In this document: positions 43,640-53,689 of the stretch, piece after piece
Numbering within the stretch: position 1 is the stretch's first letter
How the letters are laid out: each line of letters opens with the position of its first letter
DNA from: Lachnospiraceae bacterium
Lineage (GTDB): Bacteria; Bacillota; Clostridia; Lachnospirales; Lachnospiraceae
Length of the DNA stretch: 64,000 nt
Reading direction: 5' to 3'
Assembly (NCBI GenBank): GCA_015057425.1
Contig: SVEL01000008.1
Span: 1 to 64,000 of the forward strand
Notes under the pieces: model-generated
What the model saw: only the letters and a program-made list of their open reading frames with translations
Told to the model about the DNA's origin: nothing
Database searches by the model: none
Program-made: the position numbers and the translations under genes

Positions 43640-44659
43640 ATGAAAATATTAAGTATTGCCGTGCCATGTTATAATTCGGCAGAATATATGGAGAATTGCA
43701 TAAATTCACTTTTAAAAGGCGGCGAGGATGTAGAGATAATAATCGTCAATGACGGTTCATTTAAGGACAATACGGCTGAAATAGCTGATGCATATGCAGA
43801 GAAATATCCTACTATAGTAAAGGCTGTTCATCAGGAAAATGGCGGTCATGGTCAGGCTGTAAATACAGGCCTTAAAAATGCTACGGGAATGTACTTTAAA
43901 GTTGTGGACAGTGATGACTGGGTAGACGCGGCTGCTTATGAGAAGATACTTGCAACATTGAAGAGACTGATAAGCGAAGATAAAGCACCTGATATGTTAC
44001 TTTCCAATTATGTTTATGACAAGGTTGGTGTAAAAAACAAAAAGGTAATGAAATATGTGGGAGCAATTCCTGAAAATAAATCAGTTACATGGGAAGATGG
44101 TATTAAGCTTAATAAATCTCAGTATATATTAATGCATTCGGTTATATATAAGGTAGAAGTGTTGAAAGAGTGTGAACTTGAACTTCCAAAGCATACTTTC
44201 TATGTAGATAACATTTTCGTATTTAAGCCTTTAGCATCGGTTAAGAGTATATATTATCTTAATGTGGATTTTTACAGATATTATATAGGAAGAGAAGACC
44301 AGTCCGTAAACGAAAAGGTTATGATAGGCAGAGTAGACCAGCAGATACGCATAACAAAGATAATGATAGAAGATTATCTTAATATGAAAGTAAAAAGTAA
44401 GAAGCTTGACAAGTATCTGTTACAGTATCTTGATATGATGATGTGTATCTGTTCAATACTTCTTATACTTGAAGGAAGCAAAGAAAGCCTAAGTAAGAAG
44501 AAACAGGTGTGGCAGTATCTTAAAGAAAGAGATGAGAGACTTTATAAGAAACTTAGAACTTCGGTTTTCGGGATAGGTATGAACCTTCCTACAGGTGTCG
44601 GAAGATTTATATCTAAAACAGGCTACAAGATAGCACAGAAAGTTTTCGGATTTAACTAA
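43640..44659 (+). CDS. GT2-family glycosyltransferase
   Basis: 339 residues. The N-terminal GT-A fold starts with SIAVPCYNSAEYMENCINSLL, then IIIVNDGS and the metal-binding DxD as VDSDDW. The C-terminal 130 residues are helical and basic, with no clear membrane helices. It should move a sugar from an activated donor to a surface glycan or lipid. The neighbour glf suggests galactofuranose, which is inference. AGAAAGG precedes the ATG. Confidence 0.85.
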   Translation: MKILSIAVPCYNSAEYMENCINSLLKGGEDVEIIIVNDGSFKDNTAEIADAYAEKYPTIVKAVHQENGGHGQAVNTGLKNATGMYFKVVDSDDWVDAAAYEKILATLKRLISEDKAPDMLLSNYVYDKVGVKNKKVMKYVGAIPENKSVTWEDGIKLNKSQYILMHSVIYKVEVLKECELELPKHTFYVDNIFVFKPLASVKSIYYLNVDFYRYYIGREDQSVNEKVMIGRVDQQIRITKIMIEDYLNMKVKSKKLDKYLLQYLDMMMCICSILLILEGSKESLSKKKQVWQYLKERDERLYKKLRTSVFGIGMNLPTGVGRFISKTGYKIAQKVFGFN

Positions 44660-44667
44660 AAAAGTTG

Positions 44668-44696
44668 TTGACAAACTATATTTGTCATATTATAAT
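44668..44696 (+). promoter_or_regulatory. Promoter of tRNA-Met
   Basis: Consensus TTGACA (44668-44673), 17 bases, TATAAT (44691-44696). The spacer contains the inverted repeat TGACAAA/TTTGTCA (44669-44687). Confidence 0.85.
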
Positions 44697-44727
44697 AGCA
44701 AGGCAGTGTTCAAAGGGCACTGCATAT

Positions 44728-44801
44728 GGCTAAGTAGCTCAGTTGGCTAGAGCACGCGGTTCATACCCGCGGTGTCAGGGGTTCGAATCCCTTCTTAGCC
44801 A
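44728..44801 (+). tRNA. tRNA-Met (CAT anticodon), elongator type
   Basis: Acceptor arms GGCTAAG (44728-44734) and CTTAGCC (44794-44800) pair fully. The D arm reads AGCTCAGTTGGCTAGAGC, the anticodon loop TTCATAC with CAT at 44762-44764 on a CGCGG/CCGCG stem, and the T arm GGGGTTCGAATCCC. The 3' CCA is not encoded. The loop and pairing match elongator rather than initiator tRNA-Met. Confidence 0.95.
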
Positions 44802-44804
44802 CGA

Positions 44805-44838
44805 AACTCCAAGGGATTTTACCTTGGAGTTTTTTTTG
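44805..44838 (+). terminator. Terminator of tRNA-Met
   Basis: 10-bp stem AACTCCAAGG/CCTTGGAGTT with eight or nine T. Confidence 0.92.
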
Positions 44839-44859
44839 TTACCAACCGATATTTTTATA

Positions 44860-44888
44860 TTGACAAGAGCTTGTCTTTTTGCTACAAT
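44860..44888 (+). promoter_or_regulatory. Promoter of guaB
   Basis: TTGACA (44860-44865), 17 bases, TACAAT (44883-44888). The inverted repeat GACAAG-AG-CTTGTC (44862-44875) overlaps the -35 box. Confidence 0.75.
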
Positions 44889-44916
44889 TCTTTAAATTAC
44901 TTAAAAATGATGATGA

Positions 44917-46386
<1,470 letters not shown>

Positions 46387-46418
46387 GAATAATGTAAATA
46401 AATAGTTATTGCATAATC

Positions 46419-46451
46419 AGTTCCCTGATAATTTTATCAGGGAACTTTTTT
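46419..46451 (+). terminator. Terminator of guaB
   Basis: 13-bp stem AGTTCCCTGATAA/TTATCAGGGAACT with a two-base loop and six T. Confidence 0.92.
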
Positions 46452-46497
46452 GTAACCTTTTTTACTTTACTGACTCTAATTAGTGTAGGAGGTTACA

Positions 46498-47496
46498 ATG
46501 GACATAATTATAAAGAAAAGAGACGCGTACTTTTGTAATTTAAAAGCTGTACTTATACTTTTGGTAGTATATGGCCACCTTATTGAACCTGAAATGGGAA
46601 AATTCGATATTGTAATGGCATTGTATAAGTTCATTTATATGGTCCATATGCCGTTGTTTGTATTTCTATCAGGCTATTTTACGGTCAATGGCAAAACGGC
46701 CGTAAAACAGGCAAAAAAGATACTTATAACTTATATTATTTTGCAGTCGTCGATTATGGTGGCAGTTAATTATCTGCATATAGAAATATATGTGGGAAAT
46801 ACGCCTATAAATTATGTGTCGTTTACAACGCCATTCTGGCATCTGTGGTATCTTATAAGTCTTGCCTGTTGGAGTATGGCAGGAAGTGTAATATTATTTC
46901 TTGATGAACGATACAGAATATTGAAACGTAGTTCAATGAAGGTTTTTATAATAGTGATTTCTGTGATTGTAGGGTGCCTTGCAGGAATGATGCCATATAT
47001 AGGACGAGAGCTTTCTTTATCAAGAACGCTGGTATTTATGCCATATTTTTTAGGTGGAATGTTTATTCCTAAAAATATACAATGGCATAAATATAAGAAA
47101 AGGGGTATAATTGCTTTGGCTTTGGGACTTATATTGTTTATTGGAAGCTACGAAACTATAGATTACAGTTTTTTGTGGCAGAGAAGTCCTTATGGAGATG
47201 ATATGTATACAGGGATTCTGTGTAGAGGGCTATGTTACATAACAGCTGTCCTTTTAGGATTTTTTGTTATTACCCATATGCCCGGACGGAGATGTTTTTT
47301 TTCGAAAATAGGCGCGGATACTATGAACATTTATCTGTGGCATCCGTTTATCATTATGCTTATGAACGGAGTCGGTATAAGTGAAAATTTGTTTATATTT
47401 CTTGCATTTCCGATTAGTATGATGATTATATATTTGATTTATATGCTATTTAAGTGGAATAGCGGTTTGTATGGTATTTTCCATAGCAAAACATAA
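46498..47496 (+). CDS. Acyltransferase 3 family membrane protein
   Basis: 332 residues, ten or so membrane helices. The early block NLKAVLILLVVYGHLIEP and HMPLFVFLSGYF match the acyltransferase 3 (OafA/NodX-like) family, with the family histidine His32 or so in YGHL. Such enzymes acetylate or succinylate surface sugars and lipids. AGGAGG stands before the ATG. The ECF sigma gene follows after 26 bases, so the enzyme may belong to the same envelope-stress unit. Confidence 0.82.
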   Translation: MDIIIKKRDAYFCNLKAVLILLVVYGHLIEPEMGKFDIVMALYKFIYMVHMPLFVFLSGYFTVNGKTAVKQAKKILITYIILQSSIMVAVNYLHIEIYVGNTPINYVSFTTPFWHLWYLISLACWSMAGSVILFLDERYRILKRSSMKVFIIVISVIVGCLAGMMPYIGRELSLSRTLVFMPYFLGGMFIPKNIQWHKYKKRGIIALALGLILFIGSYETIDYSFLWQRSPYGDDMYTGILCRGLCYITAVLLGFFVITHMPGRRCFFSKIGADTMNIYLWHPFIIMLMNGVGISENLFIFLAFPISMMIIYLIYMLFKWNSGLYGIFHSKT

Positions 47497-47522
47497 AAGT
47501 AACACTATGAGAGGAACTGATT

Positions 47523-48011
47523 ATGGCGGTCTTTAAGGATATATATGATGAATATGGTAAAAGACTATATGGCTTTATTTATTCTCTGACAGGTGACGAG
47601 TATATGACAGAAGAATTGCTGCAGGAAACTTTTTATCAGGTTTTTCTACATATTGATAAGTTTGAGGGAAGATGCAGCATTTATACATGGATATGCCAGA
47701 TTGCAAAGAATGCATGGTATAAAGAGTGTAAAAGAAAAAAGCGATTTGTGCCTGCATTTGAAGATGAAATGGAAGCTTTGGATACAGGACATCCTGTTGA
47801 AGAAGAGATTATCAAAAAAGACCAGTGCAGACGGATAAGAGAAGCCTTAAGTAAGCTTGAAGAACCGTACAAGGATGTATTTATCTTACATGTTTTAGGT
47901 GAAATTAAGCTAAAGGAAATAGCGGATATGTACGGAAAGACGGAAAGCTGGGCAAAGGTTACATACTTTAGGGCGAAAGCAAAAATTACGGCATTGATGG
48001 AAAGTGAATAA
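47523..48011 (+). CDS. ECF-type RNA polymerase sigma factor
   Basis: 162 residues with region 2 (YGFIYSLTGDEYMTEELLQETFYQVF) and region 4 (LEEPYKDVFILHVLGEIKLKEIADMYGKTESWAKV) only, the layout of extracytoplasmic-function sigma factors. It would direct polymerase to a small regulon when released from its anti-sigma factor. The anti-sigma gene starts 28 bases after its stop. Signals and target promoters are unknown. Confidence 0.9.
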   Translation: MAVFKDIYDEYGKRLYGFIYSLTGDEYMTEELLQETFYQVFLHIDKFEGRCSIYTWICQIAKNAWYKECKRKKRFVPAFEDEMEALDTGHPVEEEIIKKDQCRRIREALSKLEEPYKDVFILHVLGEIKLKEIADMYGKTESWAKVTYFRAKAKITALMESE

Positions 48012-48039
48012 CGGCGATGTGCCAAAGGAGGTAATAAAT

Positions 48040-49353
48040 ATGAAGATTACGTGTGATATTATAAAGGATTTAATGATTATATATAATGAAGAGGTGTCAG
48101 GTGACACAAAAAGGTTAGTTGAAGAACATCTTGAAACTTGCGAAGAATGCCGTGAGTATTACAGACAGATAAATGAATCTTTGGATTCTATAAATGATAT
48201 TAAAGTTATGGAGACAGACACAAAGGAAAAGAACAAGGCTGTTAAGAAAAGCTTTAGCAAAATCAGAAACAGATGGATTGCATCGGTTTTAATTGTGATA
48301 TTATTGGTGCCGATAGTTGCATTTTGCGGAAGACTTACTGTTAATCAGATAGATGGCAGAGGTCTTAAGTATACCAATATTGATGAAGTGCTTTTGTGTA
48401 AAAAGTATTTACAGAATATAGAGAAGAAAGATTTCGATAAGCTTTATGGTACGATGGATATAGAGGCACGTTATGAAGACCTTAAGGAGATTTATGACAG
48501 TTATGTTAGTAAGGAAGGGATAAGGGAATTTGAAGATATTAAGTTAAATGGTTCAGACTGGAAGGTAATTGGTGATAAAAAAGATATCCTTGCCTATGAA
48601 GGTGATGAATTAAGCTTTTGGAGTAATGCCATTGAAAATAATATGCAAAACATTATGATTCCTGAAGCAGTATGGAATCAGGTGGTTACTAATCCTACAG
48701 TGACAGAGACAGATTACTTTAATCAGGATATTGTATTTTATTATCCACAGGAAAATACGGTGTGGGAAGATGAGGGTATTATAGATATCTATGAAAATCC
48801 GGGATTTGTCCGCCTTGAGACAAAATGGGGAAATTACTATGTTTTTGGGAAGTTAACATATGACACCGATGAAGATAAGGTATATGTACCTGCCGATGTG
48901 ATGTTAGATAATTGTACATCAGATGATTATTGTGTAAATCTTTACAGATGGATGAATATATTGCCGAAAGAGATAGAAGAAGATGCTGTAAAGATTGTGG
49001 AAGCATCCATAGATGAAGGTCTTAATAGCTTTAATGAAGAATATGGTGACATTATAAATATGAATGCCAAAGAATATGTCGGTCATATGAAAGACAGCTA
49101 CAAAAAAGGCTTTGAAAGTTTTTGGAATGCAGGTTATTCTATTACGGACATTTCTTATATAGATAAAGACCAGATAGAAAGAATAGCTGCTCCCGGTGAA
49201 ACATATACCATGCATGTAGAAGTTAAAAACAGGGAAGGAAATGTAAGTGTCGGTAAATTTGTATTTACGGTAAGAGATGATAAAATAGAGTGCCATATGA
49301 GTGAGGGCTCAGGTGATGGTGTAGATGCTTTATATAATGCGATAACTAATTAG
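48040..49353 (+). CDS. Transmembrane anti-sigma factor
   Basis: 437 residues. The cytoplasmic N-terminus has the zinc-finger anti-sigma pattern HLETCEEC (His-x3-Cys-x2-Cys). One membrane helix is at about 80-100 and an outer domain of some 330 residues follows, rich in acidic and aromatic residues. It should hold the ECF factor and release it on an outside cue. The ATG at 48040 follows AAGGAGG; the in-frame GTG at 48004 lies inside the sigma gene. The outer domain matches no family I recognise. Confidence 0.85.
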   Translation: MKITCDIIKDLMIIYNEEVSGDTKRLVEEHLETCEECREYYRQINESLDSINDIKVMETDTKEKNKAVKKSFSKIRNRWIASVLIVILLVPIVAFCGRLTVNQIDGRGLKYTNIDEVLLCKKYLQNIEKKDFDKLYGTMDIEARYEDLKEIYDSYVSKEGIREFEDIKLNGSDWKVIGDKKDILAYEGDELSFWSNAIENNMQNIMIPEAVWNQVVTNPTVTETDYFNQDIVFYYPQENTVWEDEGIIDIYENPGFVRLETKWGNYYVFGKLTYDTDEDKVYVPADVMLDNCTSDDYCVNLYRWMNILPKEIEEDAVKIVEASIDEGLNSFNEEYGDIINMNAKEYVGHMKDSYKKGFESFWNAGYSITDISYIDKDQIERIAAPGETYTMHVEVKNREGNVSVGKFVFTVRDDKIECHMSEGSGDGVDALYNAITN

Positions 49354-49355
49354 GA

Positions 49356-49400
49356 AAAAAAGTCTAACTTTTGGAGATACTACCAAAGTTAGACTTTTTT
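49356..49400. terminator. Bidirectional terminator
   Basis: Long stem around AGTCTAACTTT/AAAGTTAGACT with A and T runs at the ends, between convergent genes. Confidence 0.88.
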
Positions 49401-50181
49401 AAAGTGCATGCTTAATTTTTGTTGAGTAATAATATACAAATTCTGATATGGTAGGGGTACATCTTTTAGAATTTACCCTACCTTTATAATGAGTTAATAA
49501 ATCATCTATGTTACCATTATTCCATGTGCTGTCAATGGCACTTTGCATAGCACGTTCTATGCTGCCAACTTTCTTTGAATGATTGCTTGCGATTACAGAA
49601 GTAATACCAACGGTTTCACCTGAAATATGTAGTTGAATTGCTTCAATTAAATACTTGTATCCACGTAAAAAATGCTTCATTGATATCAGGTCTAATTCAT
49701 GTATTATCATATTTTTAATAATTCCATTTTTTAATGTTATTTCTTCGTCGGTTGCATATTTGCAATCAATGTTTTTTCGCTTAATGCTTTGTATGATTTC
49801 ATTCTTGAGTGATAAAATGAATCTGATAACCTCAGCTTCGGAATAATTTTTCTGATATTTTGAAAATATAAAGTCTGTACCTAATTCGTGAATCATATGA
49901 TAAATACATTGGCTTGAGTTATAGGTTGTGACCACGATAAAAGGTTTATATTTAGCGGTGACGAGATTTTTAAGGATATCAATGCCTGTACCTTCGCCTT
50001 TTTGAAGCTCAAGGTCAAGAATAACAACATCAGGTTGTAAACGGATAATCATTTCAAAAGCATCCGGTGCACTACCTGTTATACCAACTAATTGAATATC
50101 ATCATAGTTATTGGACAATTCGATGAATTTATTCTGTGTATCAATATCATCTTCAACTACAAGTATTGATAACCGGTTCAT
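49399..50181 (-). CDS. Spo0A-type response regulator
   Basis: 260 residues. The N-terminal receiver has Glu10-Asp11-Asp12, the phospho-acceptor Asp56 in VVILDLEL, VVTTYN and the FSKYQK lysine. The C-terminal domain (about 150-258) follows the Spo0A DNA-binding domain: IHELDLISMKHFLRGYKYL, the recognition-helix region VGSIERAMQSAIDSTWNNGNID and the closing PTISEF. True Spo0A has the same layout, but no sporulation genes are near, so this is a paralogue rather than the master regulator. AAGGAG precedes the ATG. It is divergent from the exported-protein/ABC locus and likely regulates it. Confidence 0.85.
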   Translation of the reverse strand: MNRLSILVVEDDIDTQNKFIELSNNYDDIQLVGITGSAPDAFEMIIRLQPDVVILDLELQKGEGTGIDILKNLVTAKYKPFIVVTTYNSSQCIYHMIHELGTDFIFSKYQKNYSEAEVIRFILSLKNEIIQSIKRKNIDCKYATDEEITLKNGIIKNMIIHELDLISMKHFLRGYKYLIEAIQLHISGETVGITSVIASNHSKKVGSIERAMQSAIDSTWNNGNIDDLLTHYKGRVNSKRCTPTISEFVYYYSTKIKHAL

Positions 50182-50216
50182 AACAATAATGCTCCTTCTA
50201 ATAATGTCGTAAGATT

Positions 50217-50245
50217 AATATAATATTTTTATATAAAAAAATCAA
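50217..50245 (-). promoter_or_regulatory. Promoter of Spo0A-type regulator
   Basis: Minus strand TTGATT (50245-50240), 17 bases, TATATT (50222-50217). The -35 box overlaps the first of three direct repeats, so the regulator may control its own gene. Confidence 0.55.
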
Positions 50246-50274
50246 CCTACAAAAACCTACAATTTTAACCTACA
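50244..50274. repeat. Three direct repeats AACCTACA in divergent promoter region
   Basis: Exact AACCTACA at 50244-50251, 50254-50261 and 50267-50274, start-to-start steps of 10 and 13 bases. They lie just upstream of a TATGAT at 50301-50306, a possible -10 that lacks a good -35, as at activator-dependent promoters. Confidence 0.65.
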
Positions 50275-50382
50275 GAAATCCATTTACTATTTCGCTTTAA
50301 TATGATAGCATATGTATATAAATTGCAATTTATAGTTTTCAATAAATTTAATCAATATTAAGAGAGGAGAGAGATAAACGGT

Positions 50383-50829
50383 ATGTTTAAAAAAATAAGT
50401 TCTATAGTATTGTCATTAGTTTTGGTGGCAATAATATTTTTAAATGTTAGGCAGTTCTTAGAAAAAACAACATATGCGTATGGTACAAAAGACCTTGTAA
50501 TTGGTGGAAGTTCTGAAACTGGATATAACTATACGCCGGCCGGAGTAAAAGAAGTTACAGATCAGGAATTTTTAGTTATATGTCAGGGCGTTAGATACCA
50601 GAATATACAGTCAGCAAGGTCATGGACGGCATTACCGCAGCATCATCCGACAAGTCATGTTTTACAGAATATGTTTGCTAATAGTACAACAAAAACATAT
50701 ACTTTTACAGAAGAGTTTGATAAAAGATTGATAAATGGTTTTGATGCCGGTGATTATGTAACGGTTCGATTTGGTCCGGTTAAAAGCACTTCTTATACAT
50801 ATTTCACAGTTTTTTATCATTACTATTAA
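50383..50829 (+). CDS. Secreted small protein of unknown function
   Basis: 148 residues. A signal peptide of about 30 residues (lysines, then a long hydrophobic core, then TTYAYG) leads to a compact mature protein rich in Tyr, Thr and His, with one cysteine and a YTYFTVFYHYY end. No family recognised. A strong AGAGGAGAGAG site precedes the ATG. It is the first gene facing the Spo0A-type regulator. A stable hairpin without a T tail separates it from the following genes, which could give it a higher mRNA level than the transporter genes. Confidence 0.7.
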   Translation: MFKKISSIVLSLVLVAIIFLNVRQFLEKTTYAYGTKDLVIGGSSETGYNYTPAGVKEVTDQEFLVICQGVRYQNIQSARSWTALPQHHPTSHVLQNMFANSTTKTYTFTEEFDKRLINGFDAGDYVTVRFGPVKSTSYTYFTVFYHYY

Positions 50830-50852
50830 GATAACTGATTTATAAGAGAAGG

Positions 50853-50872
50853 CGGGGCTTAAAAAAGCCCCG
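50853..50872 (+). promoter_or_regulatory. Intercistronic hairpin
   Basis: 8-bp GC-rich stem CGGGGCTT/AAGCCCCG with an AAAA loop and no T run. It is probably an mRNA-stabilising or processing structure or a leaky terminator. Confidence 0.5.
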
Positions 50873-50890
50873 TTATAAAGGATGGAGAGT

Positions 50891-52300
50891 ATGAAAAAAA
50901 ATATCATTTTTATATCAGCAGTTGCAGTGTTAATCTTATTATCATTAGTTATATCTACACAGCGAAAAATTAGTGAAGATAAGGTCACAGAGAATAAAGA
51001 AACAACTTCACAAAAGCAGACAACCGTTACTAACAAAAGATTCCTTGAAATGGGTGAAAAAGCTACACATTACAATTATTCAAATGATGAGATAAGTTAT
51101 GAAATTTGTGTAAACGGCGCAGAGTTGTCATATGAGCTATATCCTGAATATCAGGAATATACATATATGACAAATAAAATGGATAAGTCTATAACAAATT
51201 ATGAAAAAGACGGAAGAGCATTTAGAGATGAAATAAGATATCTTTATGTGGATTTTACATTGACTAACAAAGATGATAAAGGTGGTTCGTTACGTTTAGA
51301 TGAGAGATTCAGACATGCAAATGTTAACGATACGGAAGTAAGTGTTTGGCATGATTATGGTTATTTTTTTAGAATTACTGATGGCCAGATTAAGTATATG
51401 CCGGACGACGGCTGGGGTGGAACTTATATAAAACTTGAAGCAGGTGAAAAGGTAAACTTGAGAGTTATATATATGGTTTTACCATGTTGGTTATATAATG
51501 AACACTTTACTACGGATTATGATAATGCATCTTATGTAGACCTGAATCTCGGTGTATACGAAACAGGTTATCTTACTTTTTATGTGGGTGACGCACCATA
51601 TGATTATGATAAGAGAGATAAAAAGAGAGCAAAAATCAGAAATAAAGTTACAAGTCTTGACAATGTTGAAGAACAGGAGGAAGGATGTAAAGTTCATGAC
51701 AGCTTCCTTTTTGACATAGGAGACGTAGTAGGAACACCGTATTATCAGGCACCGGGTGAAAGTATACCCAATATGCAGATGGAGATATATGAAGCTGTGT
51801 TATATGATGATATAAGTGAACTGCCGGAGAGATTTGGTGAAAACGGATATTTAAGTGATATGACAGATGTATATGTTGAAAAGTCGGGAGGCTCGACAGA
51901 GGATTACAGATATCTGTATGTAAAGGTAAAGATGAAACAGTTGTGCAATCTGTTTGAAGTGGTATGGTCGACAGAGCAGTGTATGTGGATTTATAACAGG
52001 GATGAAGACGGTTATATGTGGCAATTCGGATATCCTGATGATTATTATATCTTATCAGCAACCAATGAAAAGCAGAATTTAGGTAATTACAGTGAATCCT
52101 ATACCAATGAAGGAGACGAGCTTGTAGTGGAAGCAGCATATGTGATACCTCCTGATATGGTGTATGATTTGTATCTTTTTACAGCATGTGACGACATCAT
52201 CGATTCAAGTGAGACTCATTACGCTGACGGTACAAAGGATAAGATATATGGATTTATTGACTTAAATATGAATTTGAAAGAGGAAGGCGGTGTTAAATAA
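50891..52300 (+). CDS. Membrane-anchored exported protein, repeat-like
   Basis: 469 residues from ATG 50891 (or 472 from 50882). One N-terminal anchor (about 4-22) is followed by a Thr/Gln/Lys linker and a large outer part. Two similar halves seem present, each with a YLYVDFTLTN or YLYVKVKMKQ strand phrase, like tandem Ig-type folds. No enzyme motif is visible. The second gene of the locus; it overlaps the next gene by one base. I recall unnamed Lachnospiraceae proteins of this style (DUF5027-like) but cannot confirm. Confidence 0.65.
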   Translation: MKKNIIFISAVAVLILLSLVISTQRKISEDKVTENKETTSQKQTTVTNKRFLEMGEKATHYNYSNDEISYEICVNGAELSYELYPEYQEYTYMTNKMDKSITNYEKDGRAFRDEIRYLYVDFTLTNKDDKGGSLRLDERFRHANVNDTEVSVWHDYGYFFRITDGQIKYMPDDGWGGTYIKLEAGEKVNLRVIYMVLPCWLYNEHFTTDYDNASYVDLNLGVYETGYLTFYVGDAPYDYDKRDKKRAKIRNKVTSLDNVEEQEEGCKVHDSFLFDIGDVVGTPYYQAPGESIPNMQMEIYEAVLYDDISELPERFGENGYLSDMTDVYVEKSGGSTEDYRYLYVKVKMKQLCNLFEVVWSTEQCMWIYNRDEDGYMWQFGYPDDYYILSATNEKQNLGNYSESYTNEGDELVVEAAYVIPPDMVYDLYLFTACDDIIDSSETHYADGTKDKIYGFIDLNMNLKEEGGVK

Positions 52301-52839
52301 TGATGCCTTTTAAAATAAAATATGTAATAATAGCAGCGGTTGTACTTATTGCAATTATTGCAGGGAGAGTTATATATGTTAACAGTAAATTTGAAAATAT
52401 CAAGACTGTTGACAGAGAGATGGATGAATCGTTTGAATATGGAGATATGGTCGTTACAGTTACTAAGGCAGAATGGCTTGATGAAGAAAAATTTGGTGAG
52501 CAGTATGGTTCGGATGTGTTAATGACAGAGTATTACAAAAGCCTCATTAAAGATGCAAAACTCAAATTATTGAAGGTTACTGTAGATGTGAAAAATATTA
52601 CAAAAGAAGGTTATAATGATATATTGCAGTGGGATATTATGTACAAGACTACAGGCAATGGTTCTACAATTTTCACGGATTTGACTAATACAGTAAATAA
52701 TGAAATGCCTGAAGATAAAGAAGTGTATCTTTTTTTCAGATGTAACCCGAAAAAGTTTAAGAATCCTGAAGACATAGAGTATTTTATACGTGCAGGACTT
52801 TTTCCGAAGCAGGATATTATACGTTTAAAAGTAGAATAA
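52300..52839 (+). CDS. Membrane-anchored exported protein, short relative
   Basis: 179 residues: an N-terminal anchor (about 7-25) and one outer domain with the phrase LLKVTVDVKNIT. It recalls the strand phrases of the larger neighbour upstream, so it may be a one-domain relative. Start and the previous stop overlap (TAATG), so translation is coupled. It ends 19 bases before the permease gene. Function unknown; an accessory protein of the transporter is the simplest idea. Confidence 0.65.
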   Translation: MMPFKIKYVIIAAVVLIAIIAGRVIYVNSKFENIKTVDREMDESFEYGDMVVTVTKAEWLDEEKFGEQYGSDVLMTEYYKSLIKDAKLKLLKVTVDVKNITKEGYNDILQWDIMYKTTGNGSTIFTDLTNTVNNEMPEDKEVYLFFRCNPKKFKNPEDIEYFIRAGLFPKQDIIRLKVE

Positions 52840-52858
52840 TAGTAGGAGGTATGATTAA

Positions 52859-53686
52859 GTGAAAAGAATGTTACCCATAGAGTTCAGACGGTTATTCAGG
52901 TCATATTCATTTTATATGGCTATAGCCATAGGACTGCTCTTTCCTATCAGTTATTTGATACAGTACATAATACCATATGCAGTAGCCAATGCAAGTGGAA
53001 GTTATATTGAATCAGGAGTAATCCCTCATTCTGTTTTTGAGTATCCGTTGGGGAGAGGAAGCTTTCATGAATCAATACTTGCTAATATAGCACCATTACT
53101 TGTGGCTATACCATATGGATATTCTTATTACAGAGATAAGAAAACAGGCTATATAAAAAATCTGTTTACAAGAAGTGAGAAGAAAAATTATCTTGTTTCG
53201 AAGTATATTGTAACTTTTTTCTCCGGTGGAGTTGTTCTGGCACTTCCGTGGCTTGTAAGTTTTATAGGGAATCTGATGTTTCTTCCGTATATCAAACCTA
53301 TTGCAGGTTCTCATCTTTTCCCTATGGGAGGGACTGTGATGTGGAGTGAGTTGTTTTATTCATTTCCATCATTGTATATATTAGTGTTTTGTACACGCTG
53401 TTTTATTATAGGCGGATTACTGGCATGTATGTGCCTTTCGGCGACATATATTGTCAATGGTATATTCCTTGTAGAATTGTTCCCATTTATATTTGTAACA
53501 GTATTCAATATGCTGGTTCCTGTTGTTGATACAAAGGGTGGATTGCTTAATAGTACTCAAAATATCCTGGATATCGAAATTTCAGGTGGTGGGATGACAT
53601 ATCTTGCAGTATTTTTGACTATGGCAGTCTTTGCATTAGTTTCTGTTATATATGTAGTTTGCAGTGCAAGGGAGGACAGCTTATAA
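52859..53686 (+). CDS. ABC-2-type permease, first subunit
   Basis: 275 residues, six membrane helices, cytoplasmic start LPIEFRRLFRSYSFYM as in ABC-2 permeases. The GTG at 52859 is the start: AGGAGG is 9 bases ahead and the ATG at 52851 gives only three codons. The next permease starts three bases after the stop. With the second permease and the ATPase it forms a heteromeric exporter. Confidence 0.78.
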   Translation: MKRMLPIEFRRLFRSYSFYMAIAIGLLFPISYLIQYIIPYAVANASGSYIESGVIPHSVFEYPLGRGSFHESILANIAPLLVAIPYGYSYYRDKKTGYIKNLFTRSEKKNYLVSKYIVTFFSGGVVLALPWLVSFIGNLMFLPYIKPIAGSHLFPMGGTVMWSELFYSFPSLYILVFCTRCFIIGGLLACMCLSATYIVNGIFLVELFPFIFVTVFNMLVPVVDTKGGLLNSTQNILDIEISGGGMTYLAVFLTMAVFALVSVIYVVCSAREDSL

Positions 53687-53689
53687 AAT

